64,000 nt of DNA from Rhabdaerophilum calidifontis (GCF_008641065.1 NZ_VTRS01000002.1:124001-188000); one strand, 5' to 3'; numbered from the stretch's first letter, positions 51,792 through 61,108 are shown. The notes: generated by a model from the sequence alone, not told the origin. A program made the numbers and translations.

Positions 51792-52786
51792 CAGGCGGCC
51801 CCCCGCAGGTCCGCGACCGGGCTTTCGGCGACGCGATGGCAGGCGACCTGCCGCCCCGGCCCCGCCGGTCGCAGCACCGGAACCTCGACCCGGCAGCGGA
51901 TCTCCGCCACCGGGCAGCGCGGATGGAAGGCGCAGCCGCTCGGCCGCGCCGCCGGGTTGGGCGGATCGCCCTTGAGCACGATGCGCCGGCCCGCCCGGCC
52001 GCCCGGCGCTGGGGAGGCCGAGACCAGCGCCTCTGTGTAGGGATGGCCCGGCGCGGCGAAGAGATCGTCCGCCTCGCCCTCCTCGACGATCCGCCCGAGA
52101 TACATCACCGCGACGCGGCGGCTGATCTGGCGCACCACGCGCAGGTCATGGCTGATGAACAGCATCGCGAGCCCAAGCCCGGCCTGGAGATCGATCAGCA
52201 GGTTGACCACCTGCGCCTGGATCGAGACATCGAGCGCGCTGACCGGCTCATCGCAGACGAGCAGGTCGGGCCGCGTCGCCAGCGCCCGCGCGATCACCGC
52301 CCGCTGGCGCTGGCCGCCGGACAATTCGAACGGATAGCGCCGGCCATGATCGGCCGAAAGCCCCACCGCGCCGAGCAGTTCCCGCACCCTCCCGCCGCGC
52401 AGGGCGGGGTCGCCGATGCCGTGGATATCGAGCGGCTCGCGCACCTGGGTCGCGATCGGCAGGCGGCGGTCGAGCGCCCCCAGCGGATCCTGGAACACCA
52501 TCTGCGCCCGTGCCCGCAGCGCCCGCCAGGGCGCGCCGCCGGGCGGCGGCATCGGCCGGCCGTCGAAGCGGACGAAGCCGCGATCCGGCGTCTCGAGCCC
52601 GAGCAGCATGCGGCCGGCGGTGGATTTGCCGGAGCCCGATTCGCCGACGAGCCCGAGCGTCTCGCCGGGGGCGATCGCCAGCGTCACCCCGTCCACCGCC
52701 CGCACCGCGACCGGGCGGCTGAACAGCCCGCGCCGCATCGCATAGGTCCGGGTCAGCCCCTCGGCATAGACGAGCGGCGCGGTCAT
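51791..52786 (-). CDS. Peptide-type ABC importer ATPase, DppF-like (operon 2)
   Basis: A 331-residue ATPase. [20 protein letters not shown] is Walker A, MVFQDPLGALDRRLPI the Q-loop, FELSGGQRQRAVIARALATR the signature, and DLLVCDEPVSALD Walker B. ISHDLRVVRQISRRVAVMYL is the H-loop, and GCAFHPRCPVAEIRC the C-terminal Cys motif. The start at 52786 makes a four-base ATGA overlap with its partner; the longer upstream frame is inside that partner. Confidence 0.92.
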   Translation of the reverse strand: MTAPLVYAEGLTRTYAMRRGLFSRPVAVRAVDGVTLAIAPGETLGLVGESGSGKSTAGRMLLGLETPDRGFVRFDGRPMPPPGGAPWRALRARAQMVFQDPLGALDRRLPIATQVREPLDIHGIGDPALRGGRVRELLGAVGLSADHGRRYPFELSGGQRQRAVIARALATRPDLLVCDEPVSALDVSIQAQVVNLLIDLQAGLGLAMLFISHDLRVVRQISRRVAVMYLGRIVEEGEADDLFAAPGHPYTEALVSASPAPGGRAGRRIVLKGDPPNPAARPSGCAFHPRCPVAEIRCRVEVPVLRPAGPGRQVACHRVAESPVADLRGAA

Positions 52787-53796
52787 TCGGCGGCGACCTC
52801 GGTCGGGGCGCTGCCGCGGCCGGCAGTCTCGGCGAGGCAGGCGACGCGGCGGCCGGGCCCGATGATCTCCAGCGCCGGCGCGATGCGGTCGCAGGCGGCA
52901 TGGGCCTGCGTGCAGCGCGGCGCGAAGGCGCAGCCCGGCGGCATCGCGCGCGGGTCGGGCACCGTGCCGGGGATCGCCACCAGCCGCCGCCGCGCGCCCT
53001 CGATCGGCGGCAGCGCGCCGATCAGCCCGCGCGTATAGGGATGGCGCGGCGCGAGGAACAGCTGGTCCGCCGGCGCTTCCTCGACGATGCGGCCGGCATA
53101 CATCACCGCGATCCGGTCGCAAGTCTCGGCCACCACCCCGAGATCATGGCTGATCAGCACCAGCGCCATGCCGGTTTCCCGGCGGATCTCGCCGATCAGG
53201 TTGAGGATCTGCGATTGGATCGTGGCGTCGAGCGCGGTGGTCGGCTCGTCCGCCACCAGCAGGTCCGGCCCGCCGGCGAGCGCCATCGCGATCATCACCC
53301 TCTGGTTCTGGCCGCCGGAGAATTCATGCGGATAGGCGGAAAGCCGCCGCCCGGCATCCGGAATGCCGACAAGTTCGAGCAGCCGCCGCGCCTCGGCGGC
53401 GTTCTCGCGTCCGGAAAGGCCGCGATGCAGCGCCAGCGCCTCCCCGATCTGCCGGCCGATGGTGAGCACCGGGTTGAGCGCGCTCGCCGGATCCTGGAAG
53501 ATCATCGCGACCCGGCCGCCACGCGTCCGGTCGAGGATCTCCGCCGGCGCACCGAGCAATTGCGTGCCCTCGAGCGTCACCGAGCCGGAGATCGCCGCGC
53601 TCCCCGGCAGCAGCCCGAGCGCGGCAAGCCAGGTGACGGACTTGCCGGAGCCGGATTCGCCGACAAGCCCGACGGCCTCGCCGCGCGCCACATGGAGATC
53701 GACGCCGCGCAGCGCCGGAACGCCGTTGAACCGGACCGCAAGATCCCGGATCGCGACGAGCGGCGCCGCGTCCCTGGCCAGATCGAGACCGGACAT
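52783..53796 (-). CDS. Peptide-type ABC importer ATPase, DppD-like (operon 2)
   Basis: A 337-residue ATPase. [20 protein letters not shown] is Walker [17 protein letters not shown] the Q-loop, [20 protein letters not shown] the signature (GGQNQR), [13 protein letters not shown] Walker [21 protein letters not shown] the H-loop. The C-terminal [15 protein letters not shown] matches the oligopeptide family. It begins 3 bases after the binding-protein stop, so expression is tightly coupled. Confidence 0.92.
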   Translation of the reverse strand: MSGLDLARDAAPLVAIRDLAVRFNGVPALRGVDLHVARGEAVGLVGESGSGKSVTWLAALGLLPGSAAISGSVTLEGTQLLGAPAEILDRTRGGRVAMIFQDPASALNPVLTIGRQIGEALALHRGLSGRENAAEARRLLELVGIPDAGRRLSAYPHEFSGGQNQRVMIAMALAGGPDLLVADEPTTALDATIQSQILNLIGEIRRETGMALVLISHDLGVVAETCDRIAVMYAGRIVEEAPADQLFLAPRHPYTRGLIGALPPIEGARRRLVAIPGTVPDPRAMPPGCAFAPRCTQAHAACDRIAPALEIIGPGRRVACLAETAGRGSAPTEVAAE

Positions 53797-53799
53797 GGC

Positions 53800-55374
53800 T
53801 CAGCCCATATTCGCCGCGCGGAAATCCATATACTCGATCGGGTAGGGCTGCCAGGCGATGTCCTTGCGCTTGCCGTAGAACATGGTCAGGTCGTGCAGCA
53901 CCGTGCCGGCCGGGTCCTCATGGTCCCAGATCTCGAGCATGCGGCGGAAGGCGGCGCGCCGCTCGGCCGGATCGAGGCTCGTCGCCAGCACGCCGGCATG
54001 ACGGTTGAATTCCTCGTTCGACCATTCCTTCGTCACGCGCTGGACCGGCCCGTTCGGCCCGAACAGCCGCGAGAGCACCCCGGCGGGGTCGTTCCAGAAG
54101 ATCGTGTTCGACCAGTCGCGGATGCCGCGCCCCTCGGCCGGAACGGTGATCGCGGCCGGGTTCTCGCGCACGATCATCTCGACATTGAGCCCGACCTGCC
54201 GCCACATCTCGACCAGGAGCTGCGCCGTCTGGAGCTGGAGCGTGTAATAGTTCGGCAGGATGCGGTAGGGGATCGGCTCGCCCTTGTAGCCCGCCGCGCG
54301 GACCAGCGCCCGCGCCCGCTCGGGGTCGAAGCCGGGCGCCGGGTAATCGGGCATGAAGAGCGGGCCATAGGCCGGGTTCTGATGCCCCGGCGGGATGGTC
54401 GTCCGCCCGCCATAGAGCGCCTCTACGATCGCCTTCCGGTCGATCGCCAGGGCGAGCGCCTGGCGGATCCGCAGGTCGGCGAGCACGGGATGGGTCTTGT
54501 CGAAGGCGAGGACGCGGATGTTCTGGATCGGCCCGCCGACGATCTCGCGGCCCGCCATCGCCTCGATCGTGGCGAACTGGTCGGGCGAGACCTCGGTGAT
54601 GATGTCCGCCTCCCCGGTCGCCAGCGCGTTGAGGCGGCTCGCAAGTTCCGGCACCACGCGGAAGACGAGTTCCTGTACCAGGGGCGCGCCGCCGAAATAC
54701 GCGTCATGCGCCTTGAGCACCAGCCGGTCGTCGAGCCGGAAGTCCTGCACCGCGAACGGTCCCGTCCCGACCGGCGCCTTCTCCCAGGCCTCGAAGCTCG
54801 GCGCGGCGAGGAAGGCGCGCTTCGAGACGATCTGCCCCGCCCAGCCGGCGAGACGCTGCTCGATCAGCGGATCGGGCGCCGTCGTCACCACCCGCACCTG
54901 GAGCGGGCCGATGGCCTCGACGCGCTCGATCGTGCCGAGGAAGGGTCGGCTCAGCGCGTGGCCGGGCGCCTTGGGATCGGCGACGCGCTCGGCGCCGAAG
55001 GAGAAGGCGACATCCTCTGCGCTCAGCAGGTCGCCGTTGTGGAACCGAACGCCGGGCCTGAGGTCGAGTTCGAGCACCCGCGGCTCGCTGCGCCGCCAGG
55101 CGGTCGCGAGGCCGGGCTTCAGCCGCGCATTGTCGCGGAAATCGACCGCGATCAGCGTATCGAACACGTTGTAGGCGGTGCGGAAGATGACGTTCGACAC
55201 TTCCCGCACCGGTTCCAGCACGCGCGGGCCGACCGGCATCGCGATGGTGATGCGGCGCCGGCCCTGCGCCGCGGCGGGCGGGATCGCTTCCGGCAGGGTT
55301 GCGGCGCCGGCGAGCGCACCGGCACCGGCGAGAACGGCCCGGCGCGAGGGGAGGGGGCGGGGGATATGGGTCAT
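53800..55374 (-). CDS. Peptide-type ABC binding protein, second paralogue of operon 2
   Basis: A 524-residue SBP family 5 protein. PSRRAVLAGAGALAGAATLP is a twin-arginine-like signal. RVLELDLRPGVRFHNGDLLS and AEDVAFSFGAERV are family hallmarks, and the C-terminal WDHEDPAGTVLHDLTMFYGK resembles the other binding protein of this operon. The leader carries CCAGGATCGCC twice, 14 bases apart, just before the ATG, giving two AGGA boxes. Two different binding proteins feeding one permease would widen the ligand range. Confidence 0.9.
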   Translation of the reverse strand: MTHIPRPLPSRRAVLAGAGALAGAATLPEAIPPAAAQGRRRITIAMPVGPRVLEPVREVSNVIFRTAYNVFDTLIAVDFRDNARLKPGLATAWRRSEPRVLELDLRPGVRFHNGDLLSAEDVAFSFGAERVADPKAPGHALSRPFLGTIERVEAIGPLQVRVVTTAPDPLIEQRLAGWAGQIVSKRAFLAAPSFEAWEKAPVGTGPFAVQDFRLDDRLVLKAHDAYFGGAPLVQELVFRVVPELASRLNALATGEADIITEVSPDQFATIEAMAGREIVGGPIQNIRVLAFDKTHPVLADLRIRQALALAIDRKAIVEALYGGRTTIPPGHQNPAYGPLFMPDYPAPGFDPERARALVRAAGYKGEPIPYRILPNYYTLQLQTAQLLVEMWRQVGLNVEMIVRENPAAITVPAEGRGIRDWSNTIFWNDPAGVLSRLFGPNGPVQRVTKEWSNEEFNRHAGVLATSLDPAERRAAFRRMLEIWDHEDPAGTVLHDLTMFYGKRKDIAWQPYPIEYMDFRAANMG

Positions 55375-55378
55375 CGGG

Positions 55379-55402
55379 GGCGATCCTGGAAGGCGATCCT
55401 GG
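55379..55402 (-). repeat. 11-bp direct repeat in the leader of the second binding-protein gene
   Basis: GGCGATCCTGG occurs at 55379-55389 and 55392-55402. On the minus strand it reads CCAGGATCGCC twice and ends 5 bases before the ATG at 55374. Confidence 0.8.
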
Positions 55403-55437
55403 GGGGCTTTGGTGCGGGTCCGGCGGCGTGATGCCGG

Positions 55438-57075
55438 TCAGGCGCCGTAGCTGCCGGGGCGGAAATCCATCGCGAAGGCGGGCGATGCCTTCCATTTCAG
55501 CGCCTTGGGCTTGGCGGTGAAGGTCGCGTTCTGGTGCAGGACGGTATAGGCCGGGTCCTCGCGCTCGCAGATTTCGAGCATGCGGCGGAAGGCCGCCTTG
55601 CGCTTGGCGCGATCGGTGGACGTCTCGAGGAACTCGCAGAGCGTGTTCATTTCGTCGTTGCGCCATTCGCCGATCTGCTGCTGCTGGCCGTTCGGCCCAT
55701 GCTGGTTGACGATCGAGGAAACCGGATCGTTGAACGGCGCGGAATTCGACCAGTCGCGCACGGCGCGCTCCGGCCCGCGGGCCATGATCTGCGTCCAGTT
55801 CTCCTTGGTCTCGATCTGGACATTGAGCCCGACCGCCTTCCACATCTCGACCAGCACCTGCGCGGTGGCGACCTGGTTGGTGTAGTAATTGTTGAGCAGG
55901 CGATAGGGGATCGGGTCACCCTTGTAGCCGGCCTGTTTCAGCAGGTCCTGCGCCAGTTTCGGGTTGTAGTCCGGCACGCTCCAATCGGCGTGGAACATGT
56001 CGGCGTAATAGGGCCATTGCAGGCCCTTCGGCACCACGGTGCGCCCGGCCCAGAGGCTGTCGACGATCGCCTGCCGGTCGATCGCATGCGTGAAGGCGCG
56101 ACGGACGAGCGGGTTGGCGAGCTGGGCGTGGTTCTTGTCGAAGCAGGTCAGGCGGTGGTTGAGGATCGTGCCGCCCTGCACCTCGAAGGCGACATTGCGC
56201 TCGATGCCGGTGATCTGATCCGGCGGGATGTCGCAGGCGAACTGATACTGGCCGGAGAGCAGGCCGTTGATGCGGCTCGCGACTTCCGGAACCTCGACGA
56301 AGCGGATCTGGCGGAGCGGCGGCCGGCCGCCCCAATATTCGTCATGCGCGACGAGGGTGAGCGAATGGTCGGGGCGGAATTCCGCGACCTTGTAGGGGCC
56401 GGTGGTGATCGGCTTGCGCGCCCAGTCGAGATAGGTCGCGGCCTCCTCCCAGCCGCGCCGGCTCATGATGTCGGAGCCGTAGCGCGAAAGCCGGCCTTCG
56501 AGCGTCACGTCGGGCGTGGCGTTGTAGAAGCGCACGACATATTTGCCGACAGCCTCGACGCGCAGGAGGTCCGGCCAGGCGCGGCGGGCCACGGCGGGGA
56601 TCTCGGGCGGCAGTTCCTTGCCGGGGCGCGGGGCGGGGATGGTCTCGAATGCCTTGAGCGTCGAGCGGTTCTTGGCTTCGGTATTGGCGAACATGCGCTC
56701 GCGCCCGAAGGTGAACACCACGTCCTCGGCGGTCATCTCGTCGCCGTTGTGGAATTTCACGCCCTCGCGCAGCTTGAGTTCCACGGTCTGGTCGTCGATC
56801 CGCCGCCATTCGGTGGCGAGGCCGGGCTGGCGTTCGAGATTGCCTTGCCAGTTCTTGGTGATCAGCGGCTCCCAGAGCGAGGAGAAGAACACGCGCTCGC
56901 CGACATTCGATTGCTCGCGCAGCACGTCGAGCACGTTGGAATTGACGATCTTCTGCACCGCGATGGTGATCGAGGGCCGGTTGTCGGCCTGGGCGATCGC
57001 GAAGCGGGGCAGAGCGAGGCCGCCGGCCAGGGCCGAGCCGAGCCGCAGGGTGTCGCGACGGGAAAAATGCGTCAT
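55438..57075 (-). CDS. Peptide-type ABC binding protein, first paralogue of operon 2
   Basis: A 545-residue SBP family 5 protein. FSRRDTLRLGSALAGGLALP is a twin-arginine signal, and the mature part opens ADNRPSITIAVQKIVNSNVL. QTVELKLREGVKFHNGDEMT and AEDVVFTFGRERM are hallmarks. It differs from family norm by an insertion around residues 135-165 (LKAFETIPAPRPGKELPPEI). GGAGG lies six bases before the ATG at 57075. An 18-bp tandem repeat sits immediately upstream. It is the second gene after the TIM-barrel isomerase. Confidence 0.91.
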   Translation of the reverse strand: MTHFSRRDTLRLGSALAGGLALPRFAIAQADNRPSITIAVQKIVNSNVLDVLREQSNVGERVFFSSLWEPLITKNWQGNLERQPGLATEWRRIDDQTVELKLREGVKFHNGDEMTAEDVVFTFGRERMFANTEAKNRSTLKAFETIPAPRPGKELPPEIPAVARRAWPDLLRVEAVGKYVVRFYNATPDVTLEGRLSRYGSDIMSRRGWEEAATYLDWARKPITTGPYKVAEFRPDHSLTLVAHDEYWGGRPPLRQIRFVEVPEVASRINGLLSGQYQFACDIPPDQITGIERNVAFEVQGGTILNHRLTCFDKNHAQLANPLVRRAFTHAIDRQAIVDSLWAGRTVVPKGLQWPYYADMFHADWSVPDYNPKLAQDLLKQAGYKGDPIPYRLLNNYYTNQVATAQVLVEMWKAVGLNVQIETKENWTQIMARGPERAVRDWSNSAPFNDPVSSIVNQHGPNGQQQQIGEWRNDEMNTLCEFLETSTDRAKRKAAFRRMLEICEREDPAYTVLHQNATFTAKPKALKWKASPAFAMDFRPGSYGA

Positions 57076-57088
57076 GCTCGCCTCCATC

Positions 57089-57123
57089 AGGGTCAGTCGC
57101 ACGGGCAGGGTCAGTCGCACGGG
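57089..57123 (-). repeat. 18-bp tandem duplication upstream of the first binding-protein gene
   Basis: AGGGTCAGTCGCACGGGC occurs at 57089-57106 and again at 57107-57123 with only the last base changed. It lies 14 bases before the start codon on the minus strand, just beyond the ribosome site. Confidence 0.9.
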
Positions 57124-57245
57124 GGAAACCGGCGCAACGGCCGGCCGAACGGAACGGTCCGGTCCCGCGAGGCCCGGCCGTCGATGGCGGGACGCTAGCC
57201 CCGCCCCTTGACGCGGCGATGAACCGGGCTTGTCGGTTTCGTGAC

Positions 57246-57267
57246 GCCGGGCCGGCGCCGGCCCGGC
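57246..57267 (-). terminator. Palindromic stem-loop after the TIM-barrel gene
   Basis: GCCGGGCCGG (57246-57255) and CCGGCCCGGC (57258-57267) flank a CG centre, directly adjacent to the stop codon at 57268. The core is identical to that of the hairpin at 43825-43853. No T-run; it probably attenuates or processes the operon transcript rather than ending it. Confidence 0.65.
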
Positions 57268-58095
57268 TCAGCGCGCGACGCCCAGCGCCTCGAGATAGGC
57301 CGCGCCGTGCCGCAGGTTCGGCTGGTCCTTGACCTCGATGATCAGCCGCGGCCGGCCCGTGAGGGCTGCGAGGGCGCGGAACACGCCCGCCCAGCGGATC
57401 GTGCCTTCGCCCGGCAGCCAGTGCCGGTCGGCATAGCCGTCGATATCCTGGATATGGACATGATGGAGGCTCTCGCCGGCGGCGGTGACGTAGAAATCGA
57501 CCGGCGGCGCGCCGGTGGCGACATGGGCGTAATGCGCATGCCCGGTATCGAGCGAGACCTTGACGGCTTCCGAGCCGAAGCTCGCCGCGAGCCGCATGCG
57601 ATCCATCGGATCCTTGTCCTCGATATTCTCGATCACCAGCGTGCAGCCGATCGCCTCGGCGCGGGCCACGACCGGCGCCAGCGTCTCCTGCGCCCGCGCG
57701 ATCACGCCCTCGCGGGCGCCGCGATTGGCATCCATGTTGTTGTGATCCCAGGTCGTGTAGGGGGAATGGATCACCATCTGCGTCGCGCCGAGCGCCTCGC
57801 AAGCCTCGAGACCCTGCAGGAAGCGCTTCGTCACCACCTGGCGGATCAGCGGATCCTGGCTCGCAATGGTGAAGCCCCAGAACGGGCCGTGCAGCCCGAG
57901 CCGGCCGGAATAGCCGGCGAGCAGCGGCTTCAGTTCCGCCACCACCGCCCGCCAATCGCCGTCGAGCACGCTTGAATCGAAGAAGTCCTGGATTTCGAGG
58001 TCGCGCTGCTGCTCGAGGATCCAGTCGCGGTGGAGCGGAAGCGTACGGCGGTTGAGGGCGGCGCCCAGCACGGGCAGTTCTGAAGCGGCGGACAT
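57268..58095 (-). CDS. Sugar phosphate isomerase/epimerase-like TIM barrel (AP-endonuclease-2 fold)
   Basis: A 275-residue xylose-isomerase-like barrel. GRLGLHGPFWGFTIASQDPL, QMVIHSPYTTWDHNNMDANR, CTLVIENIEDKDPMDRMRLA, VSLDTGHAHYAHVATGAPPV, HHVHIQDIDGYADRHWLPGE and RLIIEVKDQPNLRHGAAYLE give the His, Glu and Asp metal ligands in the expected order. The real reaction may be sugar isomerisation or epimerisation. GGAG lies nine bases before the ATG. It is the first gene of the leftward operon and probably acts on the imported compound. Confidence 0.83.
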   Translation of the reverse strand: MSAASELPVLGAALNRRTLPLHRDWILEQQRDLEIQDFFDSSVLDGDWRAVVAELKPLLAGYSGRLGLHGPFWGFTIASQDPLIRQVVTKRFLQGLEACEALGATQMVIHSPYTTWDHNNMDANRGAREGVIARAQETLAPVVARAEAIGCTLVIENIEDKDPMDRMRLAASFGSEAVKVSLDTGHAHYAHVATGAPPVDFYVTAAGESLHHVHIQDIDGYADRHWLPGEGTIRWAGVFRALAALTGRPRLIIEVKDQPNLRHGAAYLEALGVAR

Positions 58096-58276
58096 CGGGG
58101 AAACTCCGGGAAGGGCGGGGCGGTGCGCGGGACGGAAAGCGCGGCTCTCATCCCCCGATTGCGTGACATTTTGATAATGCCCGGCGGCGCCGCCGCCCGA
58201 CTGTGATCAAAACGCCATGAAAGCCGGCGCATAACGCGCGCCGCGCCGCTCCGCGCGCGACCATCCCGAATGTCCC

Positions 58277-59122
58277 ATGAAGCTGATCCATCTCACCGAC
58301 ACGCATCTCGTCCTGCCCGGCCAGATGCTCTACGGCCTCGACCCCGCCGCGCGGCTCGCCGCCGCGATCGCCGACATCAACGCCCAGCACGCCGATGCCG
58401 ATCTCTGCGTCGTCACCGGCGATCTCACGCATTGGGGCGAGCCGGAAGCCTATGCGCTGTTCCGGGAGCGGATGGCGGACTTGCGGGTGCCGCATGTCGC
58501 GATGGTCGGCAACCACGACCGGCGCGAGGCCTGCCTCGCCGCGCTTCCCACCGCTCCGCAGGACGCGAACGGCTTCGTTCAGGGCTTCCGCGACAGCCCG
58601 GCAGGCCGGCTGATCTTCCTCGATACGCTCGACGAGGATCATCATGGCGGCCGGCTCTGCCGGCTGCGGCTCGACTGGCTCGCCGGCGCGCTTGAAAGCT
58701 CTGGCCGCGACCAGCCGCTGCTGCTGTTCATGCACCATCCGCCCTTCGAGGTCGGCGTGCACGAGATGGACCGGATCGCGCTGGCCGAACGCGAGGCGCT
58801 GCTCGACCTGCTCCGGCCCTATCTCGGCCGCGTCCGCCACCTCTTCTTCGGCCATGTCCACCGTCCGATCTCGGGGAGCTGGCACGGTATCCCGTTCTCG
58901 ACGCTGCGCGGCACCAACCACCAGGTCTGGCTCGATCTGCGCCCGGATTGCCCGCATCTCGCGAGCCACGAGCCGCCGGCCTATGCCGTCGTGCTGGCGC
59001 GCGGCGCGACCCTGGTCGTCCACACCCATGATTTCCTCGATCGCAGCCCGCGCTTCCTGTTCTCGAAGCCGGGCGCGGACAACCGCGCCTATCAGCTCGG
59101 CCCGCTCGAGCCGGTCGCGTGA
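58277..59122 (+). CDS. Calcineurin-like metallophosphoesterase, GpdQ/CpdA type
   Basis: A 281-residue cytosolic class III phosphodiesterase. MKLIHLTDTHLVLPGQMLYG has D-x-H, LCVVTGDLTHWGEPEAYALF has GD, VAMVGNHDRREACLAALPTA has GNHD, LLLFMHHPPFEVGVHEMDRI has the MHHPP motif, and HLFFGHVHRPISGSWHGIPF has GHVH. Wording and length resemble the glycerophosphodiesterase GpdQ (LYGF, MHHPP, HVHR-type), while cAMP phosphodiesterase CpdA is a close alternative. The next three genes are an Ugp-like importer, which favours glycerophosphodiester use. It is divergent from the TIM-barrel gene across 181 bases. Confidence 0.88.
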   Translation: MKLIHLTDTHLVLPGQMLYGLDPAARLAAAIADINAQHADADLCVVTGDLTHWGEPEAYALFRERMADLRVPHVAMVGNHDRREACLAALPTAPQDANGFVQGFRDSPAGRLIFLDTLDEDHHGGRLCRLRLDWLAGALESSGRDQPLLLFMHHPPFEVGVHEMDRIALAEREALLDLLRPYLGRVRHLFFGHVHRPISGSWHGIPFSTLRGTNHQVWLDLRPDCPHLASHEPPAYAVVLARGATLVVHTHDFLDRSPRFLFSKPGADNRAYQLGPLEPVA

Positions 59123-59242
59123 ATCGCGGCCGGGGGCGCTGGGGATGACATCGGCTTGCAACGCAATCGTCACCGCCCTGCAAAACAAGCCTGTCAGGGG
59201 AGGCTTGGTGTTTCCCGGGCTGTTTCCGAGGAGCGGGGGCCG

Positions 59243-60202
59243 ATGACCGATCTGACGCATCCGGGCTATGTGCGCCCGGCGCGCCGCGCGACGCGACGTG
59301 CCGGGGCGGTGCCTGGTTCCGGCATCGGGCAGGGCGGGCTCGCGCTCGTGCTGCTCCTGCCCTCGCTCATCATTCTCGCGCTGTTCACCTACGGCCCACT
59401 GCTCCAGCTTGGCTGGGATTCGCTCCAGATCCGTCAGGGTGCGGGCGCCGGCGGCGCCACCGTCTTCGCCGGCCTCGCCAATTACGAGGCGGTTCTGGCG
59501 GATCCCTCCTTCCGGCGGGCGCTGATCAACAACCTGATCTTTGCGATCGTGACGCTGGTGCCGAGCCTGGGGCTCGCGCTGGTCTTCGCGATGGCGCTTG
59601 CGCGGTCGAGCCGCCTCAACAGCGCGCTGCGCTCGATGCTGTTCTTCCCGGTCCTGGTGCCGCTGGTGGCGGCGGCGTCGCTGTTCCTGTTCATCTTTCT
59701 GCCCGGAGTCGGGCTGCTCGACCATTATCTCGGCCGGCTCGTCGCCAATCCGCCGAACTGGCTCGGCGATCCGGATATCGCGCTCCTGTCGATCGCCGGC
59801 GTGACGATCTGGAAGAATGCCGGCTATTACATGCTGTTCTTCCTGGCCGGGCTGCAATCCGTGCCGCCGGAATCCTACGAGGCCGCGCATCTCGACGGCG
59901 CGACGCCCTGGCAGCGGCTGCGCTATGTGACGCTGCCCTATCTCAAGCCGACGATTGCCTTCGTCGCGGTGATCGCGCTGCTTAACATCGTGACGCAGGT
60001 CGATCATGTCTTCGTGCTGACCAAGGGCGGGCCGTCCGAGGCCACCAATCTCGTCCTGTTCTACATCTACCAGCAGGCGGTCGAGAGCTACGATGTCGGC
60101 CGCGCCTCGGCGGCGACGGTGCTCTCGCTGCTCGCGCTGCTGGCGCTGACCTTCGCCTCGCTCGGCACTCTCGAACGCGCCTTCGGCGGGAGGGCGGCAT
60201 GA
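59243..60202 (+). CDS. Carbohydrate-type ABC permease, UgpA-like
   Basis: A 319-residue permease. LALVLLLPSLIILALFTYGP is helix 1; LQSVPPESYEAAHLDGATPW-QRLRYVTLPYLKP is the EAA loop of the MalF/UgpA family (E-A-A-x2-DGA). Six helices are expected. The start at 59243 has AGGAG upstream; earlier frame residues lack hydrophobic character. It follows the phosphoesterase gene by 120 bases and overlaps the next permease by ATGA. Confidence 0.88.
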   Translation: MTDLTHPGYVRPARRATRRAGAVPGSGIGQGGLALVLLLPSLIILALFTYGPLLQLGWDSLQIRQGAGAGGATVFAGLANYEAVLADPSFRRALINNLIFAIVTLVPSLGLALVFAMALARSSRLNSALRSMLFFPVLVPLVAAASLFLFIFLPGVGLLDHYLGRLVANPPNWLGDPDIALLSIAGVTIWKNAGYYMLFFLAGLQSVPPESYEAAHLDGATPWQRLRYVTLPYLKPTIAFVAVIALLNIVTQVDHVFVLTKGGPSEATNLVLFYIYQQAVESYDVGRASAATVLSLLALLALTFASLGTLERAFGGRAA

Positions 60203-61098
60203 GGGCGGCAGGCTTGAGGATCGGCGGTGCCCGCGCGCTGGCACGTCTCACGCCGGATCTTCCGCTTGCCACGCGGCACGAGCTGACGCCGAAGCTCGGC
60301 TTCGGCCTCGTCGTGGTGCTGGCGCTGCTCTGGGTGACGCCGTTCCTCTGGATGCTGGTCGCGGCCTTCCGCCCCGGGGCCTATGGCGGCGCGGGCATGG
60401 CCTCGCTGATCCCCGATACCTGGCCGGTCATGGAGAATTTCGCGGAAGCCTGGGCCTCGGCGGATTTCCCGCGCTACACGCTCAACACCGCGATCATCGC
60501 CTTCGGAATCCTGGCGGTGCAGCTCGTGACGATCACGCTCGCGGGCTATGCCTTCGCCCGGCTCGAATTCCCCGGCCGGCGGGCGCTGTTCTACATCTTC
60601 TTGCTGCAATTGATGCTGGTGCCGGTTGTGCTGATCGTGCCGAACCTCAAGATGGTGGCGCGGCTCGGCCTCTACGACACGCTGCTGGGGGTGATGGCGC
60701 CGTATTTCGCCTCGGCCTTCGGCACCTTCCTGATGCGGCAGGCCTTCCAGGCGATCCCGCGCGAACTGGAGGAGGCGGCGCTGATCGACGGCGCGACGAC
60801 GCTCCAGCGCATCCGCTTCGTCTACGCGCCGCTCGCCCGGCCGGCCTTCATCGCCTTCGCCATCGTCTCGGTGACGAGCCATTGGAACGAGTTCCTCTGG
60901 CCGCTGATGGTAATCAATTCGCCCGACAACCGCCCGCTGACCGTGGGGCTCGCGAGCTTCACGCGCGGGCAGGAGGGGGCGCAGGCCTGGGGCGTCATCG
61001 CCGCCGGCACGCTGTTCGTGATCGCGCCGCTCGCGCTCGGCTTCCTCGCCTTCCAGCGGCGCTTCGTGAATTCCTTCGTTTCCTCCGGCATCAAATAG
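60199..61098 (+). CDS. Carbohydrate-type ABC permease, UgpE-like
   Basis: A 299-residue partner permease of the MalG/UgpE family. LGFGLVVVLALLWVTPFLWM is helix 1; PDTWPVMENFAEAWASADFP and RYTLNTAIIAFGILAVQLVT follow; AIPRELEEAALIDGATTLQR is the EAA loop. It overlaps the UgpA-like gene by four bases and precedes the binding protein by 10. No ATPase gene follows, so a shared UgpC/MsiK-type ATPase encoded elsewhere must be used. Confidence 0.9.
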   Translation: MRAAGLRIGGARALARLTPDLPLATRHELTPKLGFGLVVVLALLWVTPFLWMLVAAFRPGAYGGAGMASLIPDTWPVMENFAEAWASADFPRYTLNTAIIAFGILAVQLVTITLAGYAFARLEFPGRRALFYIFLLQLMLVPVVLIVPNLKMVARLGLYDTLLGVMAPYFASAFGTFLMRQAFQAIPRELEEAALIDGATTLQRIRFVYAPLARPAFIAFAIVSVTSHWNEFLWPLMVINSPDNRPLTVGLASFTRGQEGAQAWGVIAAGTLFVIAPLALGFLAFQRRFVNSFVSSGIK

Positions 61099-61108
61099 GG
61101 AGCCATCC

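Noticed and set aside
58169-58212. TTTTGAT / ATCAAAA inverted repeat in the divergent promoter
   Set aside because: Arms are only 7 bp with a 30-base spacer and no second copy, so it is within chance for an AT-rich promoter patch.
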